A stretch of DNA of 14,968 nucleotides from an uncultured bacterium (GTDB taxonomy: Bacteria; Verrucomicrobiota; Kiritimatiellia; RFP12; UBA1067): assembly GCA_902779075.1 (NCBI GenBank), contig CACZAK010000097.1, forward strand, positions 1 to 14,968, read 5' to 3'. The position numbers and the translations under genes were made by a program. The notes under the pieces are model-generated. The model was not told the DNA's origin and ran no database searches. It was given only the letters and a program-made list of their open reading frames with translations. Positions 4,825 to 12,809 of the stretch are shown one piece after another. The stretch's first letter is position 1. Every line of letters begins with the position of its first letter.

Positions 4825-7740
4825 CTAATTGAGCTGCGTCCAGTCGAGCGCCCAGTAGCGGCGGTCGAGGGCGTACGGATCAACGGGTTCGTTGTCGAGG
4901 TCGAAGGTCGCGGGCAGCACGCCGTAGCGCATCATTTCACGCAGATACTGCTTGGGCGGACGGAACCCCTGCATGTCGAAGCGCTTCACCTTCTCCAGCA
5001 CGTCCTTGCCGTCCTGGATCATCGCGAGGATCGCCTTGTAGTCGGGATCGTCCGTGGACTTGAACACGGCCTTCCCGTCCTTGCCCATGCCGAACCCGCC
5101 CGCCTCCTTCGCAAGCGGCGCCTTGAGGAAGAGCGACTTCTCGGGACGCGACAGGTTGAAGAGCAGGTGGCGGTGCCACTTCTTGAGGCGCGGATCGTTC
5201 CAGTTCGGCGTCCAGAAGCTGATGCCGTTTTCGTCCGAAAGGTAGTGCGGCAGGCGCATCCCGCCCGTGTGGCACGAATCGCAGCGCTTCGTGATCACGG
5301 CCTGCGCGGCCATGGACTTGGCGCGCTTGCGGTCGTTGTTCATCACCTGCTTGTTCTGGAAGTAGCCGCCGATGGAGCCGCAGCCAAGCGCGGCGTACGT
5401 GCCGGGGTACGGCGCGGAGCCGTCGAGCCACGCCATCACCGTCCTGCGGTCGGCGGGCGACACGGTGGCGCCGTGGTGCTTGCCGGAGATCTTCTCCATG
5501 AGCGGACTCCCCCCGCTGCCGCGCGCGTAGGGCGGCCAGTCGCTGCGCTCAGAGTTGCGTCCGTCGAGCACCTGATTGTGCGCAATGAGGTTGTAGTACG
5601 CCATCGAGAACATCGGGCCGTGGTCGCCGGAGAGGTCCACGTTCCCGCAGCGCTTGTCGGGATTGTGGCACTTCACGCACGAGCGGTCGAGGACGGGTTG
5701 CATGTCGCGCGGGAAGTCCGCAACGTCAACCACCAGGCCAGATGCGTCAATCTCCGACGGACCGCGCGAGAGCGCCTTCGAGACCGTAGCGGCGCGGCGA
5801 ACGGTGTTCTCGGTCTTCTTCTCGTGGCAGCCCACGCATCCCTGACGCTCGCCCGGCATCACCTGCGTGAAGCTCTGCATCCGCTTCACGGCGCGCCCTT
5901 CCGCGTCGAGCGCGATGAAGAAGAGCGACCGCAGCGCGGGCGCCTTGAAGTAGGCACTGCCGTCCGCCTCCACTGGCACGGTGCCGAGATAGCGCGTGAG
6001 CGTGAACGATCCGCCGTACGTGAGCGGGTCCATGCCGCCCGTGTAGTTGATCGGCTTCGGCAGGGATTCCATCACCATCAGCTTCTTGATCGTACCGGGC
6101 TTCACACCGTCAAGGCTGCGGCTGATCATCACGTTCTCGAGGTAGAACTCGCCGGTCTTTGACTTGAGGTCGGTGCGGTCGGCGAGGATGCGCTCGCGCG
6201 GACGCGGCATGAGCGGACGCGGCTCGCTGATGCGCGACCCGCCGTCGCTCGCGCCCTCGAACACGGTGAACTCGCGCGGGAGCGTGAACAGCGCCTCCTT
6301 CTGTCCGCGCCGGTTCATGAGGAACACCTCGTCGCCGTCCGTCGCCATGAAGAGTTCCGGCGAGAACGCCCACGGGTCGTAGCACCGCCCCTTCGAGATG
6401 TGCCGGATGTTCGAGCGGGCGTCGGGCCCCGACTTCGCGGAGAGGACGCTGAGGAAGCCGCCGTGCTCCATCGCGCCGTGGCCGGGGGAGTCGATGAACA
6501 CGATGTCGTCGGAGCCGGGGATCGGCTTCGCGTCGATGTAGACGCCGTTGGGGTACGTGTTGCCCTGCAGGATCTGGTGCTGCGTGCCGTCGGGGTTCAT
6601 CGTCCAGAGGTGGTGGAACGTCACCTGCCGGCGGTCCACGTACTCCCAGCGCATGTAGGCGATGCGCCCGTCGTGAAGCGGCCAGGGCGTGTTGTCGTGC
6701 TCGATGTTGGCGGAGAGCATCCGGATGCCGGAGCCGTCGGGCTTCATGCGGTAGATGGTGGCCACCTGCGTGAGCCAGCAGTTCACCCAGCGGCGCGCGC
6801 GGCCCGAGACGAAGATGATGTCGCCGTCCGGGAGCCACGCGGGCTCGATGTCGTCGTATTCGCCGAACGTGAGCTGCTTGAGACCGGTACCGTCCGAGTT
6901 GATGGTGAAGAGGTGGTAGCGCTGCTCGTTGCCGGGACGGTAGGAGAAGACGATCTGCCTGCCGTCGTAGTGGACGCACGGGTCGCGCACCGCGCCGGCG
7001 ACGTCCTCGAGGAGCGTGCGGAACGACTTGGTGCGGAGGTTGTACGCGACGAGCCGCCCCTGCCGGTTGAGAATCGTGTGGCTGGAGCCGTAGCAGTAGT
7101 AGCCGAAGTTCGCGTACCAGTGCTCGCGCCGGTGCGTGCGCGTGGCGAACAGGATTTCCTCGACGTCGCCGTACTCCCCGGCGAACAGCTTCTCGCGCAG
7201 CTCCGCGACGGGCGGCGCGGGCGGACGCAAGCCGGAAACGACCGGCTTCTCGTCCGTGTCGTAGAAGTCGATGTAGTCGATGTTCACGGGAAGATGCGGC
7301 GCGACGATGCGCAGGTCGGCGCCGGCGGGGATGGTGAGCTTTACGATCTCTACATCCTCAATCCGGTGAAAGTCGCCGGTGTCGGGAAACACGACGTCGC
7401 CGAGGTGCCTGTCGCCGTCGAAGAACTGCACCGTGGCGTCCTTGCCGCCGTTGTCCGTCGAGAATGCAATGACAAGCCATTTCGCCGCCGGCACCTTGCC
7501 GTAATGCACGGCCCCGCCGTCCCGGAAGAACGCGAGGATCGAGCCGCCGGACGTGCCCGGAATCTTGTCGTATGGGCCGGGCTTCGCGCTCTTGGCGGGC
7601 AGCATCTCGCCCTTCTCGGCCTCTATCCGAAAAGCCGGCGCAGATTTCTCCGACACGGCCGCACTCGATGCGCAGGAGAAAGCGGCAACCGAGACAAGCA
7701 GCGAAGCGATCTTCGCTCCAGGCATGCATCCGCGCCTCAT
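4825..7740 (-). CDS. secreted CBM6-like / beta-propeller (hydrazine synthase alpha-like) tri-haem c-type protein
   Basis: 971 residues. An N-terminal signal (IASLLVSVAAFSCASSAA) exports it; Cys23 is only a poor lipobox match. Residues 37-160 look like a CBM6/35-type beta-sandwich: FRIEAEKGE at the start, then GGAVHYGKV, VQFFDGDRHLG, FPDTGDFHRI and a closing NIDYIDFYD. Residues about 190-560 are TolB/WD40-like propeller repeats (for example FTINSDGTGLKQLTFGEYDD, YRMKPDGSGIRML, TMNPDGTQHQIL), as in proteins annotated with the HzsA middle domain. The C-terminal part has three CxxCH haem sites: Cys635-His639, Cys688-His692, Cys820-His824. A true hydrazine synthase is not implied; related proteins are common in PVC bacteria that do not carry out anammox. 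The ATG at 7740 has AAGGAAG six bases upstream and starts 3 nt after the stop of the DUF1080 gene, so the two are translationally close. A role in periplasmic electron transfer linked to glycan degradation is inference. Confidence 0.8.
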   Translation of the reverse strand: MRRGCMPGAKIASLLVSVAAFSCASSAAVSEKSAPAFRIEAEKGEMLPAKSAKPGPYDKIPGTSGGSILAFFRDGGAVHYGKVPAAKWLVIAFSTDNGGKDATVQFFDGDRHLGDVVFPDTGDFHRIEDVEIVKLTIPAGADLRIVAPHLPVNIDYIDFYDTDEKPVVSGLRPPAPPVAELREKLFAGEYGDVEEILFATRTHRREHWYANFGYYCYGSSHTILNRQGRLVAYNLRTKSFRTLLEDVAGAVRDPCVHYDGRQIVFSYRPGNEQRYHLFTINSDGTGLKQLTFGEYDDIEPAWLPDGDIIFVSGRARRWVNCWLTQVATIYRMKPDGSGIRMLSANIEHDNTPWPLHDGRIAYMRWEYVDRRQVTFHHLWTMNPDGTQHQILQGNTYPNGVYIDAKPIPGSDDIVFIDSPGHGAMEHGGFLSVLSAKSGPDARSNIRHISKGRCYDPWAFSPELFMATDGDEVFLMNRRGQKEALFTLPREFTVFEGASDGGSRISEPRPLMPRPRERILADRTDLKSKTGEFYLENVMISRSLDGVKPGTIKKLMVMESLPKPINYTGGMDPLTYGGSFTLTRYLGTVPVEADGSAYFKAPALRSLFFIALDAEGRAVKRMQSFTQVMPGERQGCVGCHEKKTENTVRRAATVSKALSRGPSEIDASGLVVDVADFPRDMQPVLDRSCVKCHNPDKRCGNVDLSGDHGPMFSMAYYNLIAHNQVLDGRNSERSDWPPYARGSGGSPLMEKISGKHHGATVSPADRRTVMAWLDGSAPYPGTYAALGCGSIGGYFQNKQVMNNDRKRAKSMAAQAVITKRCDSCHTGGMRLPHYLSDENGISFWTPNWNDPRLKKWHRHLLFNLSRPEKSLFLKAPLAKEAGGFGMGKDGKAVFKSTDDPDYKAILAMIQDGKDVLEKVKRFDMQGFRPPKQYLREMMRYGVLPATFDLDNEPVDPYALDRRYWALDWTQLN

Positions 7741-7743
7741 GTT

Positions 7744-10104
7744 CTACTTCCTTTCCGTGTTGAATTTTCCATACGGAGTGGAGCCGTAGGGGCAGACCAC
7801 CTGAGGCTGTCCAAACGTCTTGCCGTCGACGGACGCCTTCCAACCGCGCCCGTTCGTGGGGAAGCGCACAATGCGGCCGTCGGTGTACGTCACTTCGATC
7901 ATCGCGAGGAAGGCGGCGCAGCCGTGGTTGTTCTCGGCGGCCACCTCGATGACGTTCTTCCCGGGCACGAGGTTCGTGCGCGACGGGCCGATCACGGCCG
8001 TGGGCGTGTACCACAGTTTGCCGTTGTTCTGCCAGCCCACTTCCTTGCCGTTCACGGAGAAGACGGCGGAGTCGTCGCAGGAGAAAATCAGCGCCGACGT
8101 GTCGATTTCGCCCTGCGGCAGGTCAAGCTCGGCGCGGAACGCCACCTTCGCGCCGTCCTTGTTCTGCGCCGCCTTGTGCCAAATCCACTCCGCACCCTCG
8201 AACGACGGCGCACCGCCGAGCGCGAGCGCGTCCATTTTCTGGAGAAGCGCGTTTTCGAGGTTGGGGTCGAGCTCCACCGAGTCCGTGCGCACGCGCAGGT
8301 CGCGGAATTCGACCTTCATCGGATGTCCCTGGTGCAGCTGGATGGAGATGTACCCGGTCTCGGGCAGGAACTCCGGACGCGCGTCGGCCACCGTGACCGT
8401 GCGCACGCCGTTGACCCACATCGCGAGGATGTTGCCCTTTGCGACGACGCGGATGTCGTTCCACTCGCCGACGCGGTAGACGTCCTGGATGGACTTGTCC
8501 GCGGCGAAAGCCTCCTCGCTCTTGCGTCCGTCGGGCGCGAGCACCACGTTGCATCCGCGCTTGCCCACGAGATGCTGTCCGGTGCAGAAGAAATAGCCCA
8601 CGATGGATCCGGAGCCGTTCATGTCCGCCTGGTAGCCGGTGTCGGTGGTCGTGCTGTCGGTGCTGCGCACCTGGATGCCGGAGTTGGCGGACTTGCTCAG
8701 GCGGAACGAGCCGCGCAGCTCGAAGTCCGCGAGCTTCTCCCGCGCATAGACGAGGTACTGGCTTTTCTTGCACGGCTTCTCGGGCGTCGATTCGCCCACG
8801 AGCACGCCGTCCTTCGCGTAGAAGAAGTCCGCGTCCTGCTTCCACCCGTCGAGGTCCTTGCCGTTGAAGATCGGCCGGAACAGCACGGCGTCCGAACCCG
8901 GCACGCGCCCGCGGCGCTCTAGCGCGCCCACGATGCCCGCTAGCGCCGTGCGCGCCGATCCCTTCGCGCGCAGCGCCGCCTCGACGAGCGGCTTTGCCAC
9001 GCACTCCGGGAGCGAGCTCTCGCCGAAGGACAGGATCGTGCTGTCGGGCACCGTCTGGCGCTGCACCGGCCCGTTGCCCACGACGTAGGCGATGCGCAGT
9101 TCCTTGGTCATTCCCGGCGCGGGGTCGCTGTGGAAGCCGCCGCGTCCCACAAGACGGCAGCCGGCCATGATCTCCGTCGACCCGGCCTCGATCAGCGAAT
9201 CAACCATCAGCTTCACGTCCGCCACACGTCCCGCCGCGAAATTGCCGAACTTCGCTTCGATCACCTTGATCGGCTTCCGCTCGGGCATGAACTCGCGCGA
9301 GGCCATGCGGACGATTGCGCCGGCGAGGCGCTCCTCCTCCGGCATTTCCGCGAGGAGCGACAACATCGCCGGAAGGTCGCGCTTCGCGTCGCCGATCTGC
9401 GCGAGGGCCTTGAACGCCTCGATGCGCAGGCGGTCGTCCTTCGTCGCGCGCGCCAGCGCCAGGATCTGCGGCATCGTTGCGCGGGCGCGGCGCTCGCCCA
9501 GCACGCCGAGCGCAAGACGCGCCTTTTTCGCGTCGGTACCGCGCGCGAGTTCCATCAGCTTGGCGTCCGCCGCCGCATTGGGAAACCCGGCGAGCAGGAA
9601 ACGGGCCTGCACGGCGTCGCGTCCGGTGCCGGACGCCGCCTCCACGAGCGCGGGGAACGCGGACATGTCGCCGCTCCGGATCGCGGTCTTGGGCGGGAAC
9701 GCGGTCAGCGCCTCCGTCGCGCCGGCGTACTTTTCAAGGGCGAACACCTTCCCGGCGCGTGCGGCGCGCACGTGCGCGATCGCCTGGCGCTTCGCGTCCG
9801 GCACCTGCGCTTCGGCCGCCGCCAATGCGGCGTCCACCTCCGCGCCCGGGATGTTCTGAAGCGCGTAGAGCGCGGAATGGAACACCGACGGCTCGCCGCT
9901 CTTCAGCATCTCCGCGAGCACGGGGACGCTTGCCGCCGTACCGCGGTGCGCCAGTTCCTGGCACGCCGTCATGCGGTCGTCGAGCGCACCGGACTTCGCC
10001 ACGTCCAGCAGCTGCGCCTCGGTCATCTTATAAACGGACGGTCCCTCCAGCGCACCCGCCACGCAGGCGCACACAAGAGCCAAACTCAATGCAATTCTTT
10101 TCAT
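7744..10104 (-). CDS. secreted HEAT-repeat / DUF1080 (3-keto-glycoside hydrolase-like) protein
   Basis: 786 residues from the ATG at 10104, which has GAGGTAAGGA just upstream and begins a signal peptide (MKRIALSLALVCACVAGA). The longer open frame to 10212 is made of repeat DNA and is not coding. Residues about 35-275 are HEAT-like helical repeats (for example ALYALQNIPGAEVDAALAAA, ALGVLGERRARATMPQILAL, EAFKALAQIGDAKRDLPAML). Residues about 408-603 are a DUF1080/PF06439 concanavalin-like sandwich: IFNGKDLDGWK (from residue 412), FRLSKSANSGIQVRS, NDIRVVAKGN, GYISIQLHQGHPMKVEFRD. The last 150 or so residues form a galactose-binding-like sandwich (WIWHKAAQNKDGAKVAFRAE, FSVNGKEVGW). DUF1080 members cleave 3-keto-glycosides made by Gfo/Idh/MocA oxidoreductases, and such an enzyme is the next gene upstream. 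The HEAT part may serve as a binding scaffold. Confidence 0.85.
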   Translation of the reverse strand: MKRIALSLALVCACVAGALEGPSVYKMTEAQLLDVAKSGALDDRMTACQELAHRGTAASVPVLAEMLKSGEPSVFHSALYALQNIPGAEVDAALAAAEAQVPDAKRQAIAHVRAARAGKVFALEKYAGATEALTAFPPKTAIRSGDMSAFPALVEAASGTGRDAVQARFLLAGFPNAAADAKLMELARGTDAKKARLALGVLGERRARATMPQILALARATKDDRLRIEAFKALAQIGDAKRDLPAMLSLLAEMPEEERLAGAIVRMASREFMPERKPIKVIEAKFGNFAAGRVADVKLMVDSLIEAGSTEIMAGCRLVGRGGFHSDPAPGMTKELRIAYVVGNGPVQRQTVPDSTILSFGESSLPECVAKPLVEAALRAKGSARTALAGIVGALERRGRVPGSDAVLFRPIFNGKDLDGWKQDADFFYAKDGVLVGESTPEKPCKKSQYLVYAREKLADFELRGSFRLSKSANSGIQVRSTDSTTTDTGYQADMNGSGSIVGYFFCTGQHLVGKRGCNVVLAPDGRKSEEAFAADKSIQDVYRVGEWNDIRVVAKGNILAMWVNGVRTVTVADARPEFLPETGYISIQLHQGHPMKVEFRDLRVRTDSVELDPNLENALLQKMDALALGGAPSFEGAEWIWHKAAQNKDGAKVAFRAELDLPQGEIDTSALIFSCDDSAVFSVNGKEVGWQNNGKLWYTPTAVIGPSRTNLVPGKNVIEVAAENNHGCAAFLAMIEVTYTDGRIVRFPTNGRGWKASVDGKTFGQPQVVCPYGSTPYGKFNTERK

Positions 10105-10130
10105 TTCCTTACCTCGCTTTAGTTGGTTGG

Positions 10131-10210
10131 GAGAGGACAAAAGACAAAGGACAGCCGACAAAGGTTGAAACTTCACTCCTTTGTCTTTCGTCTTCTGTCC
10201 TCTGTCCTTC
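10131..10210. repeat. imperfect 33-bp inverted repeat built of 7-nt units
   Basis: The left arm at 10131-10164 consists of degenerate (A/G)GACAAA-type heptamers. The right arm at 10178-10210 is its imperfect inverse (CTTTGTC, TTCTGTC, CTCTGTC units). The loop is about 13 nt. Transcribed from the - strand unit it would form a long hairpin between the Gfo/Idh/MocA and DUF1080 genes, about 27 nt before the DUF1080 start codon. No T-run follows, so it looks like a repeat element or mRNA-processing/stability structure rather than a terminator. Confidence 0.65.
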
Positions 10211-10223
10211 ACTTTTCACTCAC

Positions 10224-10258
10224 CTATTCACTATTCACTATAACCTATTCCCTATCAA
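10224..10258. repeat. heptanucleotide tandem repeat, five CTATTCA-type units
   Basis: Five consecutive 7-nt units: CTATTCA, CTATTCA, CTATAAC, CTATTCC, CTATCAA. The last unit contains the stop codon of the Gfo/Idh/MocA gene (10255-10257). Together with the adjacent inverted heptamer arrays it fills almost the whole spacer. Resembles short tandemly repeated repetitive sequences described in other bacterial genomes. Confidence 0.75.
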
Positions 10259-11547
10259 ATGATCTGCCAGCCCGGACGGTGCGCGCGGTAGAGCATGCGG
10301 TTCGCCTCGGGGTCGTTGATGAACTGCTCCTTCACGGGGTCCCAGTGCATGTCGCGGCCGAGCCACTGCGCGATGTTCGCGCAGTGCGTGGAGGTCATCG
10401 AGCGGTGCATGAGCACGGGGTTCGCCACGGTCTTCGTGCGCGACTTCACGGAGTTGAAGAACTGGCGCATGTGGTTTTCCGTGGTGTAGCCGGTGCGCGC
10501 GCAATAGTCCGCGAGGATCTTGTTGTAGTCCGCGAGGAGCGACGGACGCGACACGTCGGGACGCGTGTAGCCGTCGGCGCACGCCACCCAGCCCTCGCTG
10601 CCCACGTACCGCACGCCGCACGTCCCGCGCCAGCCGCGCTGTTCGGCGATCATCTCCACGCCGTTCGCGAAGCGGAGCGCCATGCCGTTCGGCTCGGCCA
10701 TGTGCATGGCCGGGTAGAATATCGGCGACGTCGCCTCCATGCCGAGCGCGTCGTGGCATTGCGCGTAGGTGTGGGAGCACCAGTCGCCGATGATGCTCGT
10801 GCCGAAGTCGTAGTGCTTCACCCAGCGCGTGAGGTAGTCGTGGTTGTACGGACGCCACGGACACGGCCCGAGCCAGGCGTCCCAGTCAAGCTCCTCGCGC
10901 GACGGCTGCTTCTCCGCCGGGAGCCACTTGCGCTGGAGGTAGAGAGGCGTGCCGAAGTAAAGGTGCGCATACACCTTCTTCACCTCGCCGAGGCGGCCGA
11001 GGCGCAGCAGCTCGTTGCACACGATGAAGTTCGGCTCGCTCAGGCGCTGGATGCCGGCCTGGTAGATGCGGCCGTACTTCTGCGCCGTGGCGACGACGGC
11101 CTGTCCTTCGCGGACGGTCATCGCGGACGGCTTTTCGCAGTAGACGTCCTTACCCGCCCTCATCGCAAGCACGGACGCGGGCGCGTGCCAGCGGTCGCCC
11201 GTCGCGATGTGGACGGCGTCGATGTCCTTGCGCGCGAGCATCTCGCGCATGTCGATGTACGTCTTGCAGTCCTTGTTGCCGTAGTGCGCGTCGGCCCAGG
11301 CCTTGATGCGGTCGCGGCGTTCCTTCCACACGTCGCAGATGGCGACGAACTGCACGTCCTTCTCCGGCAGCACCCAGCCGCGGAACACGCCGCCGCCGCG
11401 CCGCCCGAGGCCGATGCCCGCCACGACGATCCTGTTTGACGGCGACACCGCGCCGTTGAGTCCCAGCGCCGACGACGGCACGAGCCACGGCAGCGCCACC
11501 GCGCCGCCTGCGCGTTTCAGAAACGATCGCCTATTGCATTTTTGCAT
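10255..11547 (-). CDS. Gfo/Idh/MocA-family oxidoreductase with Tat signal
   Basis: 430 residues. A twin-arginine signal, NRRSFLKRAGGAVALPWL (residues 5-22, Arg6-Arg7), predicts folded, cofactor-loaded export. The Rossmann fold follows: RIVVAGIGLGRRGGGVFRGW from about residue 38, then AICDVWKERRDRIKAW, and the family signature EKP at 138-140 (YCEKPSAMT). C-terminal beta-sheet domain to the end. Members oxidise or reduce sugar hydroxyls with NAD(P), several acting as glycoside 3-oxidoreductases with tightly bound cofactor. The next gene encodes a DUF1080 protein, a family that acts on 3-keto-glycosides, so 3-oxidation of an exported sugar substrate is the favoured role; the exact sugar is unknown. 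The ATG at 11547 has AAGGAG eight bases upstream and is 12 nt from the stop of the C-S lyase gene. Confidence 0.85.
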   Translation of the reverse strand: MQKCNRRSFLKRAGGAVALPWLVPSSALGLNGAVSPSNRIVVAGIGLGRRGGGVFRGWVLPEKDVQFVAICDVWKERRDRIKAWADAHYGNKDCKTYIDMREMLARKDIDAVHIATGDRWHAPASVLAMRAGKDVYCEKPSAMTVREGQAVVATAQKYGRIYQAGIQRLSEPNFIVCNELLRLGRLGEVKKVYAHLYFGTPLYLQRKWLPAEKQPSREELDWDAWLGPCPWRPYNHDYLTRWVKHYDFGTSIIGDWCSHTYAQCHDALGMEATSPIFYPAMHMAEPNGMALRFANGVEMIAEQRGWRGTCGVRYVGSEGWVACADGYTRPDVSRPSLLADYNKILADYCARTGYTTENHMRQFFNSVKSRTKTVANPVLMHRSMTSTHCANIAQWLGRDMHWDPVKEQFINDPEANRMLYRAHRPGWQII

Positions 11548-11559
11548 TATATGAACTCC

Positions 11560-12768
11560 TTATTTGTGTTGAGTTAAAATTGACTCGCCGGCTTTCATCC
11601 GCGCGCAGCGCTCGAGCGCCTCCATCAGCATCGCACGCGGCGAGGCGAGGTTAAGGCGCAGGAACGATTCACCCTTCGGTTCGAGGAACATCGCACCGGG
11701 CGACAACTTGACCTTCGCCTCGGTCTCCAGACGCTGGGCCAGTTCCCAAGACGGGACGCCATGGGCCGTGACGTCCAGCCAGGCAAGATACGTTGCGTCG
11801 AGGTCGGCCACCCGGACACTCGGCATCCTTTCGCGGATGAAGCCCAGAAGCGCCAGGTAATTGCCGTGGAGGTACGTGCGAAGTTCGTCAAGCCAGTACG
11901 CACATTTGTCCCATGCGACTGACGATGCCAGGAAGCTGAACGTGTTCAGGTAACCGGTGCCGTGTTTGCTGTGCATCCGGCGCATGCGGTCCCGCACCTT
12001 TGAATTAGCGCAGATCGCCACCGATGCGTGCAGTCCCGCCAGGTTAAACGTCTTGGTCGCGGACCAGAACGTCATGAACGTATCCTCAAACCCCTCCGCC
12101 ACCTTCGCGTAAGGCACGTGTCGCGAGCCCGGCATCTGCAAATCCGCGTGGATCTCGTCGCTCAGCAGGAACACGCCATGGCGACGGCATATCTCGCCTG
12201 CGCGGCGAAGCTCGTCGGCAGACCACGCCCGCCCCGCCGGGTTGTGCGGATTGCAGAGGAGAAAAAGCTTCGCGCGCGGGTCTGACGCCTTCCGCTCCAA
12301 ATCCTCGAAATCCATTTCGTATGAGAAGTCCCCTTCTCCGTGTGACGGCACGCGCCGCAGCGGACTTTCCAAAAGCTCCACGCCGTGGTCGTGGATTACC
12401 TCCAGGAAACCGCAGTAAGCGGGAGTCTGTAGGATTATCCCGTCGCCATTCGAACAGAACACGTCGATCGCCGCACCCAGCGAGCGCAGCACGCCCGTCG
12501 CCTCGACTAGCCATTTCGTGTCGATGGTCCAGTCGTGCCGTGTGGCGAGCCACCTTGCAAGGCTCTGGCGCCAGCTTTCAGGCGCAAGCGCATAGCCGAA
12601 AACCCCTGAGTCAACCCGTTCGTGAAGAGCGGAGATAATCTCAGGTGCGGCGCGGAAATCCATGTCCGCCACCCACAACGGCAGCGTCTCGTCATCGGAC
12701 AGCACGTCCCACTTGACGCTCGCAGTCCCGCGACGCTGCTGGAGGGTGTCGAAATCGCATTTGTTCAT
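11560..12768 (-). CDS. PatB/MalY-type PLP-dependent C-S lyase (cystathionine beta-lyase-like aminotransferase)
   Basis: 402 residues, full-length for the fold-type I MalY/PatB branch of class I/II aminotransferases. Landmarks: PLWVADMDFRAAPEI near the N-terminus, FGYA, CNPHNPAGRAW, DEIHADL, and SATKTFNLAGLH with Lys239 as the PLP Schiff-base lysine; the Arg for the substrate carboxylate is in SFLRLNLASP near the C-terminus. These enzymes split cystathionine or cysteine conjugates to thiol, pyruvate and ammonia, in methionine synthesis or sulfur-compound breakdown. Start: the ATG at 12768 is 15 nt after AAGGAG, too far for comfort; the in-frame TTG at 12774 is 9 nt away and may be the true start. 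Lies in the same unit as the mutase (about 41 nt after it) and the Gfo/Idh/MocA gene. Confidence 0.9.
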   Translation of the reverse strand: MNKCDFDTLQQRRGTASVKWDVLSDDETLPLWVADMDFRAAPEIISALHERVDSGVFGYALAPESWRQSLARWLATRHDWTIDTKWLVEATGVLRSLGAAIDVFCSNGDGIILQTPAYCGFLEVIHDHGVELLESPLRRVPSHGEGDFSYEMDFEDLERKASDPRAKLFLLCNPHNPAGRAWSADELRRAGEICRRHGVFLLSDEIHADLQMPGSRHVPYAKVAEGFEDTFMTFWSATKTFNLAGLHASVAICANSKVRDRMRRMHSKHGTGYLNTFSFLASSVAWDKCAYWLDELRTYLHGNYLALLGFIRERMPSVRVADLDATYLAWLDVTAHGVPSWELAQRLETEAKVKLSPGAMFLEPKGESFLRLNLASPRAMLMEALERCARMKAGESILTQHK

Positions 12769-12783
12769 TGCCAAGGCAATGTT

Positions 12784-12789
12784 CTCCTT
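12784..12789 (-). promoter_or_regulatory. ribosome binding site that questions the C-S lyase start
   Basis: AAGGAG on the - strand between the mutase and C-S lyase genes. Spacing is 9 nt to an in-frame TTG (12774-12772) and 15 nt to the first ATG (12768). The TTG start would add only two residues. Confidence 0.5.
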
Positions 12790-12809
12790 GAGGATGGGAA
12801 TGCAAACGC

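Noticed and set aside
3118..6162. 1014-codon open frame on the + strand
   Set aside because: It is antisense to three well-supported - strand genes and the spacers between them. The product is a low-complexity run rich in Arg, His, Val, Ala and Leu without any domain; long antisense frames are expected from the GC-rich codon use.
4825..7740. Evidence for anammox or hydrazine synthesis
   Set aside because: Only one chain with HzsA-like features is present, next to sugar-processing genes, with no HzsB/HzsC or hydrazine dehydrogenase; HzsA-like domains are widespread in PVC bacteria.
6400..8922. 840-codon open frame on the + strand
   Set aside because: Antisense to the haem-protein and DUF1080 genes, same biased composition, crosses a gene boundary, no family resemblance.
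10105..10212. 36-residue N-terminal extension of the DUF1080 protein
   Set aside because: It translates the repeat hairpin, whereas the ATG at 10104 has a good ribosome site and begins a clear signal peptide.
10131..10258. CRISPR array
   Set aside because: Repeats are 7-nt tandem units without spacers, and no cas gene is present.
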